DNA of 13,531 nt from Nanobdellota archaeon. Its GTDB lineage: Archaea; Nanobdellota; Nanobdellia; Pacearchaeales; GW2011-AR1. Where the stretch lies: contig JAEWUG010000003.1 of assembly GCA_023397215.1 (NCBI GenBank), positions 1-13,531 on the forward strand. Direction: 5' to 3'. Of the stretch, positions 1-5,790 are shown piece after piece. The position numbers and the translations under genes were made by a program. Positions within the stretch are counted from its first letter, which is position 1, and each line of letters begins with the position of its first letter. Under the pieces are notes generated by a model that made no database searches, was not told the origin of the DNA, and saw only the letters and a program-made list of their open reading frames with translations.

Positions 1-189
1 GTCTTTTTTTAAGTTTTTTGAAGCATTTATGTATTTTCTCGCAGTAGTTCCACCACCTGTTACTACAATAAATTTTGTTTTTTTATTTTCTAAAATTAAT
101 TTTTTAAATTCTGTTAAAAACTTATAATCTACTTCTCCAGGAATAATTCTAGATCCACCTAAACTTATCACAACTTTATCTAAAACCAT
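1..189 (-). CDS. pyrH: UMP kinase, archaeal type (partial, N-terminal 63 residues)
   Basis: The minus strand opens with an ATG at 189 and stays open for 63 codons to the window edge, so the gene is cut by the window and not necessarily broken. The start reads MVLDKVVISLGGSRIIP, and near residues 43-51 there is VTGGGTTAR. These are the nucleotide-binding glycine-rich segments of the amino-acid-kinase superfamily in the arrangement of archaeal UMP kinases (ISLGGS near the start, GGGxTAR about 35 residues later). The enzyme phosphorylates UMP to UDP with ATP in the cytoplasm, in pyrimidine nucleotide synthesis. A TATA box lies 26-27 bases upstream of the ATG, so the mRNA is probably leaderless. 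Another amino acid kinase of the same fold is possible but less likely, because the spacing and the TAR triplet favour UMP kinase. Confidence 0.85.
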   Translation of the reverse strand, partial: MVLDKVVISLGGSRIIPGEVDYKFLTEFKKLILENKKTKFIVVTGGGTTARKYINASKNLKKD

Positions 190-209
190 ATAAAGAAATA
201 AACTTTCAA

Positions 210-220
210 GTATATAAAAG
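210..220 (-). promoter_or_regulatory. TATA box of pyrH
   Basis: On the minus strand this reads CTTTTATATA, centred about 26 bases before the ATG at 189. That spacing would put the transcription start at or next to the start codon, meaning a leaderless transcript. Confidence 0.55.
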
Positions 221-352
221 TTAAGTTATTCTTGAATTCATTTTATAATACTTTTGTTTTTACTTTTTAATAAAAACAGATAGAACACCACTTCTAAATA
301 AAACAGTATATAAAGAAGAGTCTCACAAAAAATATATTTTTTATATCAATAT

Positions 353-364
353 TTTATATAAATA
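353..364 (+). promoter_or_regulatory. TATA box of the 47-residue ORF
   Basis: TTTATATAAATA lies about 40 bases before the ATG at 398. Transcription would start near 382-386, just before the ribosome binding site. A second TATA-like sequence (GTATATAAAG, about 305-314) lies further upstream and could be an alternative promoter. Confidence 0.5.
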
Positions 365-385
365 AAAAAGTAATTTAATTATTAA

Positions 386-394
386 AGGAGGTGA
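386..394 (+). promoter_or_regulatory. Strong ribosome binding site
   Basis: AGGAGGTGA is a near-perfect complement to the 3' end of archaeal 16S rRNA and ends three bases before the ATG at 398. It decides the start of the small ORF and is one of the strongest such sites in the window. Confidence 0.75.
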
Positions 395-397
395 AAA

Positions 398-541
398 ATG
401 AAGATTTATTTGAAAGAAAAATTTGATCCTGAAGAAGATCCAGAATTAGAAGTTTCAAAGTTAGATCAATTTAGAAAATTACTTTATGGAACTGGTATTT
501 GGAAGAGATCAAAACAAGGAGGATATGAAATTATCCTTTGA
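398..541 (+). CDS. Small unrecognised protein, 47 residues
   Basis: A 47-codon ORF starts at an ATG directly after a strong ribosome binding site and ends in TGA, followed at once by T tracts that look like an archaeal terminator. It has its own TATA box, so it looks like a complete single-gene transcription unit. The protein starts MKIYLKEKFDPEEDPELE, has an acidic first half (PEEDPELE), then a more basic stretch with GTGIWKRSKQGGYEIIL at the C-terminus. It has no membrane segment and no cysteines. I do not recognise the family. The well-formed signals on both sides argue that it is really expressed; the function is unknown. Confidence 0.7.
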   Translation: MKIYLKEKFDPEEDPELEVSKLDQFRKLLYGTGIWKRSKQGGYEIIL

Positions 542-563
542 TTTTTTTAAATTTTTATTTTTT
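542..563 (+). terminator. Oligo-T terminator
   Basis: Three T tracts (7, 5 and 6 T) start directly after the stop codon of the small ORF. Archaeal intrinsic terminators are typically runs of T in the coding strand without a stable hairpin. The A+T-rich background makes this suggestive only. Confidence 0.45.
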
Positions 564-570
564 CAACATA

Positions 571-580
571 ATTTTATAAA
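571..580 (+). promoter_or_regulatory. TATA box of the pilus-like gene pair
   Basis: ATTTTATAAA is centred about 26 bases before the ATG at 602. There is no convincing ribosome binding site before that ATG, so a leaderless transcript covering the two overlapping genes is likely. Confidence 0.55.
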
Positions 581-601
581 TGTATTTTCCTTTAAAAAAG
601 G

Positions 602-1174
602 ATGAATAAAAGAGGCCAGTTTTTTATTTTAACAGCTGTGATATTCTCAGCATTATTATTTAGTATTAGTTTAACATTAAATGAAATAGTAATTAAAGAA
701 TCTAATGATAATTTTTATGAATATAGTAAAACAATAAATAGAGAAGTTAAATATGTGCAAGATTTACAAACATATAGCGGAGATATAAATGAGACACAAA
801 TACAAGAATTTATTGAACTAGTCTCTGGAGATTTAAAAGACAAAAGTCCTAATACTAATTTTATGTTTATTTATGGTAATTCAACAAAGTTATCTATTAA
901 AAATTACGGAAGTGAAGATATTAAATTAAATAATCAAGTCATTCAAGGAACTGGAAGCAATATTCTTAGTAAGATTAAAATTAATATTGGTACTATAAAA
1001 GTTCCTTCTAGTGGGAGAGGTGGATTAATGGTCTATGAAAATTTAGATCCAAATACAACATTAGATATTACTTTTAATGAACAAGTTTATAAATTTTTAA
1101 TCCCAAGTTATAATATAGTTATTTTTTTAATGGAAAAAGAGGTTGAAGATGAAATATTTGTTGATATCAAATAA
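602..1174 (+). CDS. Small membrane-anchored protein, pilin-like N-terminus
   Basis: The 190-residue protein starts MNKRGQFFILTAVIFSALLF. A short basic head ending in KRGQ is followed by one hydrophobic segment at about residues 7-25, after which the chain is hydrophilic and probably extracytoplasmic. Proteins with this NKRGQFF-type start are common in DPANN archaea next to pilin genes (family knowledge; the function is not established). The KRG before the hydrophobic stretch resembles an archaeal class III prepilin signal, but I cannot prove cleavage. Later it has a beta-rich, Asn/Gly/Ile-rich region and no cysteines. Its 3' end overlaps the next gene by 26 bases, in another frame, so the two are co-transcribed and probably act in the same surface structure. 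It could be a minor pilin or an assembly factor. Confidence 0.7.
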   Translation: MNKRGQFFILTAVIFSALLFSISLTLNEIVIKESNDNFYEYSKTINREVKYVQDLQTYSGDINETQIQEFIELVSGDLKDKSPNTNFMFIYGNSTKLSIKNYGSEDIKLNNQVIQGTGSNILSKIKINIGTIKVPSSGRGGLMVYENLDPNTTLDITFNEQVYKFLIPSYNIVIFLMEKEVEDEIFVDIK

Positions 1175-2288
1175 AAAAGGAATAAGTAATATAATTGGAT
1201 ATGTAATTTTAATTAGTATTACAATTTCTTTATCAATATTAGTTTATAATTGGCTTAGTTTTTATGTCCAAGAAGATACTACACCTAAATGTCCTGATGG
1301 GATATCTATTTCTATTGAAGATTATTCTTGTTCCCCTTCTATGATTAGTATAAAATTAAAAAATCGTGGTAGGTTTAGTATAGATGGGTATATTATGAAA
1401 GTTCATGATGATATAAATGCTGAATTAGGTATGTATAACATTTCTACAATATTGTTTTCAAATGAGAATTTAATTGATGAAAAGTTTAAACCAGAAAATA
1501 TTTTTTATAAAACAGAAGATTTATCTAAATTAGATTTATCTAAATTAGATTTATCTCAAGTTACTTTATTAGAAATTCAACCAATTTATTTTTCTTCTCA
1601 AAATAAAATCATTTATTGCCCAGAAGTTATTACAAAAAAAGTAACTTGTAATAGAAATATAATTACAGATGGTTTATTACTTTATTTACCATTAAATGAA
1701 AGTGAAGTTGTTAAAGATTTCTCTGGGAATGAAATCGGAAGCACAATTGATGGTACTATTTGGAATGAAGAAGGAAAAAATAATGGTTCATATTTATTCG
1801 ATGGTTCAAATGATTTAATTTTATTAGGAAAATTGGCTAATTCAAATAGTGCATTTAGTTTTAGTTCTTGGATAAAATGGAATGGTTGGGTAAATGAAGA
1901 AGATGCAACAGAAATATCTGGTATTTGGGGTCATGAAGGATTAGAAAATAAGAATTCTCATTTTGAGATTAAAAAAAATGGAATAAGATTAAGATTAGGA
2001 GATCTTGATAAGAGTGAAATACAATTACCACCAAAAAATCAATGGATTCATTTAGCATTTACATATAATGGTTATCAAGCTAAAATTTATTTAAATGGAA
2101 ATCAAATTGATTCAATAGATGGTTCAACAGGTTTTATATTTGGTGGAGAAAACCATTCTATTGGAGATAGTCATTGGGGTTTAACAGGCAATAATAGACC
2201 ATTTAATGGAAAAATTGACGAAGTTAGAATTTATAATCGTGCATTAAATGAAGAAGAAATAAGAAAGTTATATAATTGGTATAATTAA
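1149..2288 (+). CDS. Type IV pilin-like protein with C-terminal LamG domain
   Basis: I chose the ATG at 1149 (379 residues) because a GAGGT ribosome binding site lies just upstream; a TTG six bases earlier is possible. The N-terminus MKYLLISNKKGISNIIGYVI has the archaeal pilin signal: a basic KKG cut site, then ISNIIGYVILIS opening a hydrophobic helix to about residue 38. Residues 39-170 hold a linker with cysteine pairs and a short DLSKL repeat. From about residue 174 to the end is a concanavalin-A/LamG-like domain: GLLLYLPLNESE, FDGSND, WIHLAFTYNG, IYLNGNQID and the closing VRIYNRALNEEEIRKLY. The protein is therefore predicted to be assembled by prepilin peptidase into a surface filament, with a ligand-binding (perhaps glycan-binding) head. 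It overlaps the upstream gene and converges on the eL31 gene four bases downstream. Confidence 0.8.
   Translation: MKYLLISNKKGISNIIGYVILISITISLSILVYNWLSFYVQEDTTPKCPDGISISIEDYSCSPSMISIKLKNRGRFSIDGYIMKVHDDINAELGMYNISTILFSNENLIDEKFKPENIFYKTEDLSKLDLSKLDLSQVTLLEIQPIYFSSQNKIIYCPEVITKKVTCNRNIITDGLLLYLPLNESEVVKDFSGNEIGSTIDGTIWNEEGKNNGSYLFDGSNDLILLGKLANSNSAFSFSSWIKWNGWVNEEDATEISGIWGHEGLENKNSHFEIKKNGIRLRLGDLDKSEIQLPPKNQWIHLAFTYNGYQAKIYLNGNQIDSIDGSTGFIFGGENHSIGDSHWGLTGNNRPFNGKIDEVRIYNRALNEEEIRKLYNWYN
1518..1556 (+). repeat. 15-base tandem repeat, 2.6 copies
   Basis: GATTTATCTAAATTA occurs twice perfectly in tandem, plus nine bases of a third copy, inside the pilin-LamG gene. It is in frame and encodes DLSKL-DLSKL-DLS, so copy number changes would lengthen or shorten the linker by five residues without a frameshift. 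Confidence 0.85.
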
Positions 2289-2301
2289 AAAATTATTTTT
2301 T
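2287..2301. terminator. Bidirectional A/T-tract between convergent genes
   Basis: AAAAAATTATTTTTT sits at the convergent junction and gives a T tract on both strands. It overlaps the stop codons of the pilin-LamG gene and of the eL31 gene. Only four bases separate the two genes, so termination must happen here or inside the opposite gene. Confidence 0.4.
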
Positions 2302-2952
2302 AAGGGCTTTTCTTTGTGTTGTTGTAGATAAATTATCTATTTTTGTAGGTTTTGTTTGTGTAATATGTTTTGTTGATTCAGCTTTCATATTTTCTGTTTT
2401 TTCATTAACTTGTGTAGACTTTTCTGGTGTTTCTTTATCACTTCTTTCTTGTTTAATTTTATCTTCACTTGCTTCTTGAGTTATTACTTTTTCTAATGCT
2501 TTTTTATTTACTTTTGTTTTCTTTTTATCATTTTTTTGTTTTGTCCATTTTACATAATCAGAAATATCTTCTAATTCAGCATAAACAATTCCATTTATTT
2601 TTTTAGCTTTAACTTTTACTTTTGATAAAGGTTTTTTAATTCCTTTAAACCAAATTTCATTATTTAAATAAATATCAATCTTTACCTTATTCAAATCTCT
2701 ATTTTCTACTTTCATATGTTTTGCTAAAAATTCTTTTAATGTTTTAACTGCTTTTTTAGCTCTTTTATATTGTGGGACTTTTAAAAAACCTTTTCTTAAT
2801 GGCACAATATAAACTCTTTCTAATTCTATTTTTTCTTCTTTAATTTCTTTTTTATTTTTTGTTGATAAATTTAATGATTTTTTATTTTCTTTTTTCTCTA
2901 CAATTTCTGTTTTAACTTCTTCTTTTTCAATTTTTTGTTTTTCTTCTGCCAT
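2293..2952 (-). CDS. rpl31e: Ribosomal protein eL31 (L31e) with long charged extensions
   Basis: Residues 44-130 carry the eL31 core: LERVYIVPLRKGFLKVPQYK, then RAKKAVKTLKEFLAKHMKV and the strands DIYLNNEIWFKGIKKP and VKVKAKKINGIVYAEL. eL31 is a large-subunit protein near the peptide exit tunnel. The usual archaeal protein is about 80-100 residues; this one is 219. The extra part is a 43-residue Lys/Glu N-terminal extension and an approximately 88-residue C-terminal tail rich in Lys, Glu, Thr and Ser, probably disordered. The start follows the eL39 stop codon as TAA-A-ATG. It is the last gene of the eS19-eL39-eL31 operon in this window. There is no sign of a frameshift; the tails are open in frame on both sides of the core. 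Confidence 0.93.
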   Translation of the reverse strand: MAEEKQKIEKEEVKTEIVEKKENKKSLNLSTKNKKEIKEEKIELERVYIVPLRKGFLKVPQYKRAKKAVKTLKEFLAKHMKVENRDLNKVKIDIYLNNEIWFKGIKKPLSKVKVKAKKINGIVYAELEDISDYVKWTKQKNDKKKTKVNKKALEKVITQEASEDKIKQERSDKETPEKSTQVNEKTENMKAESTKHITQTKPTKIDNLSTTTQRKALKK

Positions 2953-2953
2953 T

Positions 2954-3169
2954 TTAACCTAAATGTTTTTTCCTAGATATTCTAGGTTTAATTTTTAATT
3001 TTCTTGTTCTCCAATGTCTTTTTACATGAGTATGAGCTGATGGATGTATTCTTTTACCTTTACCATATTTTTTTAAAACTGTCCAAAAAGGAGCCCAACT
3101 AGTTTGTTTTGCTTTTTTCTGAAGATGTCTTTTTTTACTACTTCTCATCTTTGCTTTTCTACTAACCAT
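2954..3169 (-). CDS. rpl39e: Ribosomal protein eL39 (L39e)
   Basis: The 71-residue protein has the eL39 pattern of a basic helix, a tryptophan segment and a histidine/arginine-rich tail: KKRHLQKKAKQTSWAPFW, then GKRIHPSAHTHVKRHWRTRK. eL39 lines the polypeptide exit tunnel of the large subunit. The family is usually about 50 residues, so this copy has a longer tail (to RISRKKHLG) and a slightly longer head. I chose the ATG at 3169 because it gives a TAA-A-ATG junction with the eS19 gene, identical to the junction between eL39 and eL31, and aligns best with the family start. An in-frame ATG at 3193 would add eight residues and overlap eS19. In many archaea a PDCD5-like gene lies between eS19 and eL39; it is absent here. 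Confidence 0.9.
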   Translation of the reverse strand: MVSRKAKMRSSKKRHLQKKAKQTSWAPFWTVLKKYGKGKRIHPSAHTHVKRHWRTRKLKIKPRISRKKHLG

Positions 3170-3170
3170 T

Positions 3171-3698
3171 TTATTCTTCTTGCTCCTCTTCATTTATTTC
3201 ATCTTGATCTTCTTCTTCAATATTTGTTTCTAATTCTTTTTTCCAATCAGTTGTTAAGTTATTTATATCTAAATCTTTTGTTACTTCAACATCAATACTA
3301 TCTAATAAATCTCTTCCTTTTTTTGTTAATCTTCTACCATATTGTAATTTTAAAACTTTTTCAACTAAACCAGCATTTTCAGCTTGTTGTAATATTGTTC
3401 TAATTATTTTACCACTAGATTTTCTAAATTCTTCAGGTCTTCCACCTCTCTTTTTTCTTGAACCATATTTTGTTCTTAATTTTCCTACACCTACAACCCC
3501 TTTAACATATAATTGTCTTAAGATACTTGCACTTCTAATATACCAAAAGTCTTCTTGCATTGGTGGTCTTTGTTTAGATGTTGAACTTTTAACAAAATAA
3601 GACCATTCTGGTGCTTCAAATTCCTTGTATTCTTTTAATACCCGAGCTAATGCTAAAACATACTTTTCAGGATTTTGACTAAATATTTTCTTTGCCAT
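3171..3698 (-). CDS. rps19e: Ribosomal protein eS19 (S19e) with acidic tail
   Basis: The 175-residue protein matches eS19 along residues 10-135: EWSYFVKSSTSKQRPPMQED, DFWYIRSASILRQLY, then VGVGKLRTKYGSRKKRGGRP and a winged-helix-like end TILQQAENAGLVEK with GRRLTKKGRDLLD. eS19 is a small-subunit protein needed for 40S/30S head assembly. From about residue 136 there is an extra tail that ends in a run of Glu/Asp/Gln (EEEDQDEINEEEQEE), longer and more acidic than in typical archaeal eS19. It is the first gene of a three-gene operon. No ribosome binding site is seen before its ATG; instead a TATA box about 94 bases upstream predicts a leader of about 70 bases that can form two hairpins. Confidence 0.94.
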   Translation of the reverse strand: MAKKIFSQNPEKYVLALARVLKEYKEFEAPEWSYFVKSSTSKQRPPMQEDFWYIRSASILRQLYVKGVVGVGKLRTKYGSRKKRGGRPEEFRKSSGKIIRTILQQAENAGLVEKVLKLQYGRRLTKKGRDLLDSIDVEVTKDLDINNLTTDWKKELETNIEEEDQDEINEEEQEE

Positions 3699-3714
3699 TT
3701 TTTATTATTTAGGC

Positions 3715-3729
3715 CTTTCATTTCGAAAG
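3715..3729 (-). promoter_or_regulatory. Leader hairpin close to the eS19 start
   Basis: On the minus strand CTTTC-GAAAT-GAAAG forms a perfect five-pair stem with a five-base loop. It ends 17 bases before the eS19 ATG, inside the predicted leader. A role in translation control is inference. Confidence 0.35.
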
Positions 3730-3735
3730 TAAATC

Positions 3736-3759
3736 GTCTAAGTCTAAAATAAGACTGAC
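3736..3759 (-). promoter_or_regulatory. Bulged leader hairpin of the eS19 operon
   Basis: On the minus strand GTC-AGTCT, a six-base loop TATTTT, and AGACT-TA-GAC form an eight-pair stem with a two-base bulge. It would lie near the 5' end of the predicted transcript, directly before the second hairpin. Together they resemble a small structured leader, as in autoregulated ribosomal protein operons; no ligand is known. Confidence 0.4.
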
Positions 3760-3788
3760 TTTAACCTAATTAAATCCAACAAAATACC

Positions 3789-3796
3789 TTTATAAA
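3789..3796 (-). promoter_or_regulatory. TATA box of the eS19-eL39-eL31 operon
   Basis: TTTATAAA (palindromic) lies about 94 bases upstream of the eS19 ATG, which predicts a start of transcription near 3766 and a leader of about 70 bases. Because it is palindromic it could also act on the plus strand, though the plus-strand gene has its own better placed box. Confidence 0.45.
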
Positions 3797-3836
3797 CTTT
3801 TTTATTAAGAATTATTTTTTCTTTTCCCAAAAAACC

Positions 3837-3844
3837 TTATAAAG
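3837..3844 (+). promoter_or_regulatory. TATA box of the coiled-coil gene pair
   Basis: TTATAAAG is centred 26 bases before the ATG at 3867, preceded by CCC/AAAA (a possible BRE). There is no ribosome binding site before the ATG, so the transcript is probably leaderless. Confidence 0.55.
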
Positions 3845-3866
3845 TTAAATTACTCTTAATGAATAG

Positions 3867-4268
3867 ATGGTAAAAGAAGTGAAAAAAATTAAGAAACAGA
3901 CTACCAAAAACAATATCAAAAAAGTTATTCCAAAAAAAGATAAAAATCTCACCTTAGAAGGTCTTGAAAAAGCTATGAATAAATTAGCAAATAATTTTGA
4001 GTTATTATCTAACAATATGAATAAATTACTTAAAGTATTTGAAGATTCTGCAAAGGAATTAGCTAAAACAGAAAAGAATATTCCTGAAAGTATTTCTGCA
4101 AAAATAGACTCATTATTAAATCAAAATAAAGTCATAAATAAAGGACTAAATGATGTAGAAGAAAAATTAAAGATTTCACCAAAAAGTAATATCTCAGCTA
4201 AAAAAGAAGAAGATAGAGATAAAGAGCAGGTTTTTACTTTAAAACCTAAGCCTTTACCGAGGATATAA
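3867..4268 (+). CDS. Unrecognised coiled-coil protein, 133 residues
   Basis: The protein has a lysine-rich head (residues 1-27, about 45% Lys), a helical middle from about 28 to 102 with heptad-like spacing of Leu/Ile/Met (LEGLEKAMNKLANNFELL, then MNKLLKVFEDSAKEL and KIDSLLNQNKVINKGL), and a charged tail ending in LKPKPLPRI. There is no membrane segment and no cysteine. The middle looks like a coiled coil or helical bundle that could dimerise or bind a partner. Helical proteins of this kind with a KID..L..QN motif recur in DPANN genomes (impression, not checked). It is the first gene of a pair: its stop TAA shares one base with the ATG of the next gene (TAATG), which predicts translational coupling. 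No function is assigned. Confidence 0.75.
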   Translation: MVKEVKKIKKQTTKNNIKKVIPKKDKNLTLEGLEKAMNKLANNFELLSNNMNKLLKVFEDSAKELAKTEKNIPESISAKIDSLLNQNKVINKGLNDVEEKLKISPKSNISAKKEEDRDKEQVFTLKPKPLPRI

Positions 4269-4933
4269 TGATAAATGAAAATCAAGATTTTGGATCAAAA
4301 TTAGTTAAAAGGATTAACCTTAATATTATAAAAAAAATACAAAAAGAAAAATTTAATATTAAAAATCCTGAAATATTAAATGAAAAAGATTTTTCTGATT
4401 TATCTGATAGATTAATGAAATCTATATTAGTAAAAAATGAAAGTATTAGAACAATTGATAAAAGTTTAAAATATTTTGAATTACCTATTAAAAAAATTCA
4501 AGAGATAAAAACAAAACCAATATTAGAAAAAACTAAAGATAAAATTGAAAAACCATTGTTAAAAAGACCACCAGTGTTTATGAATAAAAGTATGAATTTT
4601 AATAAACCAAAGATACCAGAACATAAATTACAACAACCGGTTCTAAAAATAAAAACATACGGTAAAATAGATTTTTTAATCAAGGATAATTCTATTAGTT
4701 TTATTCAATGTTATGGTCCTGATAAACAAGTTAGTGTAATACAAAGTGGACAAAAGAATAATACTCCTATTATTTTAACTCAAGAAGAAATAAGTAATCT
4801 TTTAGATCAATTTTCTGAAGAAGCACATATTCCTTTAATTGAAGGGCCTTTTCAAATATCTGTAAATAATTTAAATATCTCAGGGGTTTATTCTTCTTTA
4901 ATAGGTTCTAGTTTTATTATTAAAAAACAATAA
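4268..4933 (+). CDS. Unrecognised two-part protein, 221 residues
   Basis: The start codon overlaps the preceding stop by one base, so this gene is coupled to the coiled-coil gene. Residues 1-78 are helical and charged (SDLSDRLMKSILVKNESIRT); 79-128 are a Lys/Pro-rich linker (KRPPVFMNKSMN); 129-221 form a compact-looking domain with alternating strands: YGKIDFLIKDNSISFIQCYG, PDKQVSVIQSGQ, then a helix LTQEEISNLLDQFSEE and IPLIEGPFQISVNNLNISGV. There is no signal peptide or membrane segment, so it is probably cytoplasmic. I do not recognise the fold from sequence. The pair may form a complex, with the coiled coil of the first gene binding the helical N-terminus of the second. It could be a lineage-specific conserved module. 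Confidence 0.75.
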   Translation: MINENQDFGSKLVKRINLNIIKKIQKEKFNIKNPEILNEKDFSDLSDRLMKSILVKNESIRTIDKSLKYFELPIKKIQEIKTKPILEKTKDKIEKPLLKRPPVFMNKSMNFNKPKIPEHKLQQPVLKIKTYGKIDFLIKDNSISFIQCYGPDKQVSVIQSGQKNNTPIILTQEEISNLLDQFSEEAHIPLIEGPFQISVNNLNISGVYSSLIGSSFIIKKQ

Positions 4934-4963
4934 TTTAATAAAACAAGATAAATAAGATTAATT

Positions 4964-5059
4964 ATGGAAATTAATTTGTATAATACTCTTACTCGAAAGA
5001 AAGAATGTCTAAACTTGAAAAAAAGTTTAAAAGATAATTTTGAATTAAAGAAGATTTAA
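4964..5059 (+). pseudogene. CysRS-like N-terminal fragment (31-residue ORF)
   Basis: A 31-codon ORF starts MEINLYNTLTRKKECLNLKK. The LYNTLTRKKE stretch is what the N-terminus of cysteinyl-tRNA synthetase looks like (typically LYNTLTRKKEEF followed by a MYVCGPTVY zinc/HIGH region). Here, after about 20 residues, the sequence turns into KDNFELKKI and stops, and no CGPTVY or HIGH signature follows in any frame nearby. I read this as a decayed or truncated cysS start. Its stop shares a base with the ATG of the next gene (TAATG), so it could still be translated and couple the HEPN-like gene. A TATA-like TTTAATAAA lies 26 bases upstream. It could instead be a chance similarity in a short leader peptide. 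Confidence 0.5.
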
Positions 5060-5652
5060 TGGAACAAATAAATAAAGAGCCTAGTTTAGAAAGTTTGATT
5101 AATAATTTTAATTATATTAATAATTTAAAAATTCCTAGATTAACAATATTAAATTTACAACTTTATGTAGAACATTATGTTAATGAATTAATTAGTACTG
5201 AAGTAAGCTTAAATGCTATTGAGGAAATAAAATTATATCTTTCTTTTCCTCAAAAATTAAGAATTATTAAAAAAATGAAAGTTATAGATGATACACAATT
5301 AAAAATTTTAGAATTATTGAATAAAATAAGAGATAATTTAGTTCATGAATTAGTTTTAGATGAAGAAAAAATTAAAAAAAGAATTAAAAGTTCAAAATTA
5401 GATTTTGTTTATGGTTGGAGTTATATAAATAAAGAACAAAAAAGAATTGGAAAAATTATTGATTTAAAAAAAATTTATAAAAAAATAGATGATAATATTA
5501 GCCAATTGTTTATTTCTGTCATTTTAATTATTGGGATTATCTATAATAAATTAAGAGAAATAAAAAAACAAGAAATTAATCAATTTATTGACTTAAACTT
5601 AATAGAAAATAATAAATCACAAATACAAATATCAGTTTTAAAAATAGAATAG
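5059..5652 (+). CDS. HEPN-like protein (possible RNase/defence domain)
   Basis: This 197-residue, mostly helical protein has the HEPN signature R-x4-H at R91-H96 (KIRDNLVHEL), preceded by an amphipathic helix beginning LNLQLYVEHYVNELI, which fits the first helices of HEPN domains. In HEPN RNases the Arg and His cut RNA; other members are inactive structural domains. The second half is Lys/Ile-rich with a hydrophobic stretch FISVILIIGIIY (residues 151-162) that might be buried or weakly membrane-associated. No nucleotidyltransferase (MNT) antitoxin gene is next to it, so it is not a standard HEPN/MNT pair. It starts on the last base of the stop codon of the CysRS-like ORF. Its base composition is as low in G+C as the surrounding core genes. 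Confidence 0.6.
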   Translation: MEQINKEPSLESLINNFNYINNLKIPRLTILNLQLYVEHYVNELISTEVSLNAIEEIKLYLSFPQKLRIIKKMKVIDDTQLKILELLNKIRDNLVHELVLDEEKIKKRIKSSKLDFVYGWSYINKEQKRIGKIIDLKKIYKKIDDNISQLFISVILIIGIIYNKLREIKKQEINQFIDLNLIENNKSQIQISVLKIE

Positions 5653-5760
5653 TTAAATTCCTAAAATTCTCTTTGCTTCTTCTTCGTCATAAATTTTTGT
5701 TTCTTGTAATTCTTCTTTCTCTTCTCCAGTTTTTTTATTAATTTTTTCTTTTTTTTCCAT
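5653..5760 (-). CDS. Small charged protein, 35 residues
   Basis: A minus-strand ORF starts at an ATG and runs 35 codons to TAA, ending immediately beside the convergent HEPN-like gene. It starts MEKKEKINKKTGEEKEELQE and ends IYDEEEAKRILGI, so it is highly charged with one possible amphipathic helix. A TATA-like box lies about 36 bases upstream. There is no ribosome binding site. I do not recognise it. It may be a real small protein or a chance ORF in lysine/glutamate-codon-biased DNA; the neat end IYDEEEAKRILGI and the promoter favour the former slightly. Confidence 0.4.
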   Translation of the reverse strand: MEKKEKINKKTGEEKEELQETKIYDEEEAKRILGI

Positions 5761-5790
5761 CTTAAAATATTAGAAATTAAAGATAACCAA

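Noticed and set aside
3104..3403. Plus-strand open frame of 99 codons
   Set aside because: It is antisense to the eS19 and eL39 genes and gives a Leu/Phe-rich low-complexity product, the mirror of Lys/Glu codons.
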